Assembly: GCA_964584125.1 (NCBI GenBank)
Contig: CAZOYP010000097.1
Span: 1-7,328 of the forward strand
Source of the DNA: Nitromaritima sp964584125
GTDB lineage: Bacteria; Nitrospinota; Nitrospinia; Nitrospinales; VA-1
Length of the DNA stretch: 7,328 nucleotides
Direction: 5' to 3'
Shown here in pieces: positions 6,436 to 7,328 of this stretch. A program made the translations under genes and the position numbers. Numbering within the stretch: the first letter of the stretch is position 1; each line of letters begins with the position of its first letter. Below the pieces are notes generated by a model that was not told the DNA's origin, ran no database searches, and saw only the letters and a program-made list of their open reading frames with translations.

Positions 6436-6469
6436 ATAACTTTATGAGTTATTTTTTTTAATTTTTTTT
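6436..6469 (+). terminator. Inverted repeat followed by T-tracts at the 3' end of queF
   Basis: ATAACT (6436-6441) and AGTTAT (6447-6452) form a perfect six-base stem with a five-base loop. On the plus strand they are followed by T-tracts (6452-6459 and 6462-6469) split by AA. This is the shape of an intrinsic terminator, but it points along the plus strand, where no gene lies upstream, and the stem has one GC pair. It could stop antisense transcription. The queF stop codon sits in the loop. Confidence 0.25.
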
Positions 6470-6822
6470 GAGTGTTCGTAGCTTGCACTTACAGTCGTAT
6501 GAATACCACCACGGACATTAAAAATTCCTATTACTTCCATTCGGCGAGGAGAAGATACCTCTACCAAGTCGTCGAGAATATCGTTAATAACTCTTTCATG
6601 AAAAGTACCCTCATCTCGAAAAGACCAAAGGTATAACTTCAGCGATTTTAACTCTATGCACATTTTATCTGGGGTGTAGCGGATTTCTACTTCTGCAAAA
6701 TCTGGCTGGCCAGTTTTTGGACATAGACAGGTAAATTCTGGGCACTCCATTTTTATTTCGTAATTCCGACCTGGGTGGGAATTTTTAAAGACTTTTAGGT
6801 TGTGAATCAGTTTTTTCCCCAT
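6442..6822 (-). CDS. queF: NADPH-dependent 7-cyano-7-deazaguanine (preQ0) reductase QueF
   Basis: QueF reduces the nitrile of preQ0 to the amine preQ1, using two NADPH, in the queuosine tRNA-modification pathway; it acts in the cytoplasm. The 126 residues match the short unimodular class. FTCLCPKTGQPDF (30-42) contains the catalytic cysteine C34, which forms the thioimide with the nitrile, and D41, the conserved acid seven residues later. C32 stands where many QueFs have serine. The QueF family motif is ELKSLKLYLWSFRDEG (57-72), followed by FHE (74-76). The C-terminus SKKIKKNNS is encoded by long A-runs. The ATG at 6822 lacks a clear ribosome site, but MGKKLIHNLKVF is a reasonable family start. 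It is divergent from groES and is the first gene of a four-gene minus-strand run. No other queuosine gene is in view. Confidence 0.94.
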   Translation of the reverse strand: MGKKLIHNLKVFKNSHPGRNYEIKMECPEFTCLCPKTGQPDFAEVEIRYTPDKMCIELKSLKLYLWSFRDEGTFHERVINDILDDLVEVSSPRRMEVIGIFNVRGGIHTTVSASYEHSKKIKKNNS

Positions 6823-6854
6823 ATTTTGAAATTTTTTTAATGGTGACCTTGCTT

Positions 6855-6881
6855 TTGTGAGTTTCGATTATATTATATTAT
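6855..6881 (+). promoter_or_regulatory. Probable groES promoter
   Basis: TTGTGA (6855-6860) and TATTAT (6876-6881), 15 bases apart, lie directly before and touch the CIRCE operator. An alternative pairing is TTGCTT (6849-6854) with TATTAT (6871-6876), 16 bases apart. The AT run makes the exact -10 ambiguous, but either would start transcription at or within CIRCE, as expected for HrcA control. Confidence 0.5.
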
Positions 6882-6907
6882 TAGCACTCTTCTCTGAGGA
6901 GTGCTAA
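6881..6907 (+). promoter_or_regulatory. CIRCE operator (HrcA binding site)
   Basis: TTAGCACTC (6881-6889), a nine-base spacer (6890-6898) and GAGTGCTAA (6899-6907) match the CIRCE consensus in every position. HrcA binds this inverted repeat and represses groESL or dnaK operons until heat or protein stress titrates the chaperonin. The position just after the -10 and 153 bases before groES fits that role, and implies an hrcA gene elsewhere in the genome. Confidence 0.96.
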
Positions 6908-6951
6908 TATATGAGGCATATCGTTTACAAAACTTAAAAAATTCATATAAG

Positions 6952-6968
6952 TCATTATTTTATAATGA
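6952..6968 (+). repeat. Seven-base inverted repeat in the groES leader
   Basis: TCATTAT (6952-6958), a TTT loop and ATAATGA (6962-6968) form a perfect but AT-rich hairpin in the 5' leader between CIRCE and groES. It also contains TATAAT (6961-6966) on the plus strand, but there is no -35 match at the right distance. Its role is unknown. Confidence 0.4.
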
Positions 6969-7048
6969 TTTATTGGGTTAGTTTGGTTGGTTTGTAGTTT
7001 AAGTCGACCAAAAATTGTTGTTTTTAACACAGTTTATCATTTTTTACC

Positions 7049-7054
7049 AAGGAG
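7049..7054 (+). promoter_or_regulatory. groES ribosome binding site
   Basis: AAGGAG lies six bases before the ATG at 7061. It is a strong Shine-Dalgarno sequence and fixes the groES start. Confidence 0.88.
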
Positions 7055-7060
7055 TTGCGA

Positions 7061-7328
7061 ATGAAAATCAGACCGTTGCAAGACCGTATTATGGTTCAAC
7101 CTATTTTAGAAAAAGAAGTACAAAAGGGTGGAATCATTATTCCTGATTCTGCCAAAGAAAAACCAATAGAAGGTCGAGTGAAAGCTGTTGGCAAAGGCAA
7201 AATTGGGGATGATGGGAAACCTATCAAATTAGAAATTAAAGTAGGTGATAAGGTTCTATATAGCAAATATGGAGGAACGGAAATCAAGGTGGATGGAGAA
7301 GACTATCTTCTCATGAGAGAAGACGATG
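7061..7328 (+). CDS. groES: Co-chaperonin GroES (3' end outside the window)
   Basis: GroES is the 10-kDa heptameric lid of the GroEL folding chamber in the cytoplasm. Eighty-nine codons are visible, beginning MKIRPLQDRIMVQPI, the conserved first strand. GGIIIPDSAKEKP (residues 23-35) is the mobile loop that docks on GroEL. EGRVKAVGKGK follows, then KVGDKVLYSKYGGTEIKVDG near 60-79, and YLLMREDD at the window end. A normal GroES has 95-100 residues, so about eight residues and the stop lie beyond the edge. The start is fixed by a strong AAGGAG. A perfect CIRCE lies 153 bases upstream, so HrcA heat-shock control is expected. groEL should follow. Nothing looks unusual in the protein. Confidence 0.97.
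   Translation, partial: MKIRPLQDRIMVQPILEKEVQKGGIIIPDSAKEKPIEGRVKAVGKGKIGDDGKPIKLEIKVGDKVLYSKYGGTEIKVDGEDYLLMREDD

Noticed and set aside
7096..7287. Minus-strand open frame inside groES
   Set aside because: It is a shadow of groES.

Overview
The window is AT-rich bacterial chromosome, probably from a Gram-negative lineage. The evidence is a FtsA-FtsZ pair whose FtsZ tail ends DVPTFLRKHAD (the FtsA/ZipA-binding peptide type common in Proteobacteria and relatives), a perfect CIRCE operator before groES, a short unimodular QueF, a DUF547 protein with a signal peptide, and a DUF1566 protein. This mix fits a deltaproteobacterium-like or Nitrospinota/SAR324-like marine lineage, but the sequence alone does not fix the phylum. 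No rRNA, tRNA, insertion sequence, CRISPR array or prophage was seen.

Layout. 1-1311 (+): the 3' end of ftsA and the whole of ftsZ, the end of a division gene cluster. 1367-3293 (-): a convergent, tightly packed unit. It begins with a small upstream reading frame broken by one in-frame TAA, followed by a radical SAM/SPASM enzyme that overlaps it by ATGA, then a DUF547 protein. 3294-3497: AT-rich divergent intergenic region. 3498-5031 (+): a Cof-type HAD phosphatase, then a cytoplasmic parvulin-type prolyl isomerase with its own strong extended -10 promoter. 5032-5191: convergent spacer. 5192-6822 (-): a probable four-gene unit read as queF, a YkgJ-like cysteine-cluster protein, a DUF1566 protein (ATGA overlap with the previous gene) and a small HNH nuclease. 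6823-7060: divergent control region with CIRCE. 7061-7328 (+): groES, cut by the window end about eight residues before its expected stop, with groEL expected beyond.

How the genes work together. ftsA/ftsZ (cell division), groES (chaperonin, HrcA/CIRCE heat-shock control) and queF (queuosine tRNA modification) are housekeeping. The less explained parts are the two minus-strand units. The first pairs a SPASM radical SAM enzyme with a short, possibly decayed upstream gene and a DUF547 protein. The second couples translation of a metal-cluster-type protein to a DUF1566 protein, between queF and an HNH nuclease. Neither can be called a new system from this sequence. The broken short gene next to the SPASM enzyme is the observation most worth testing.
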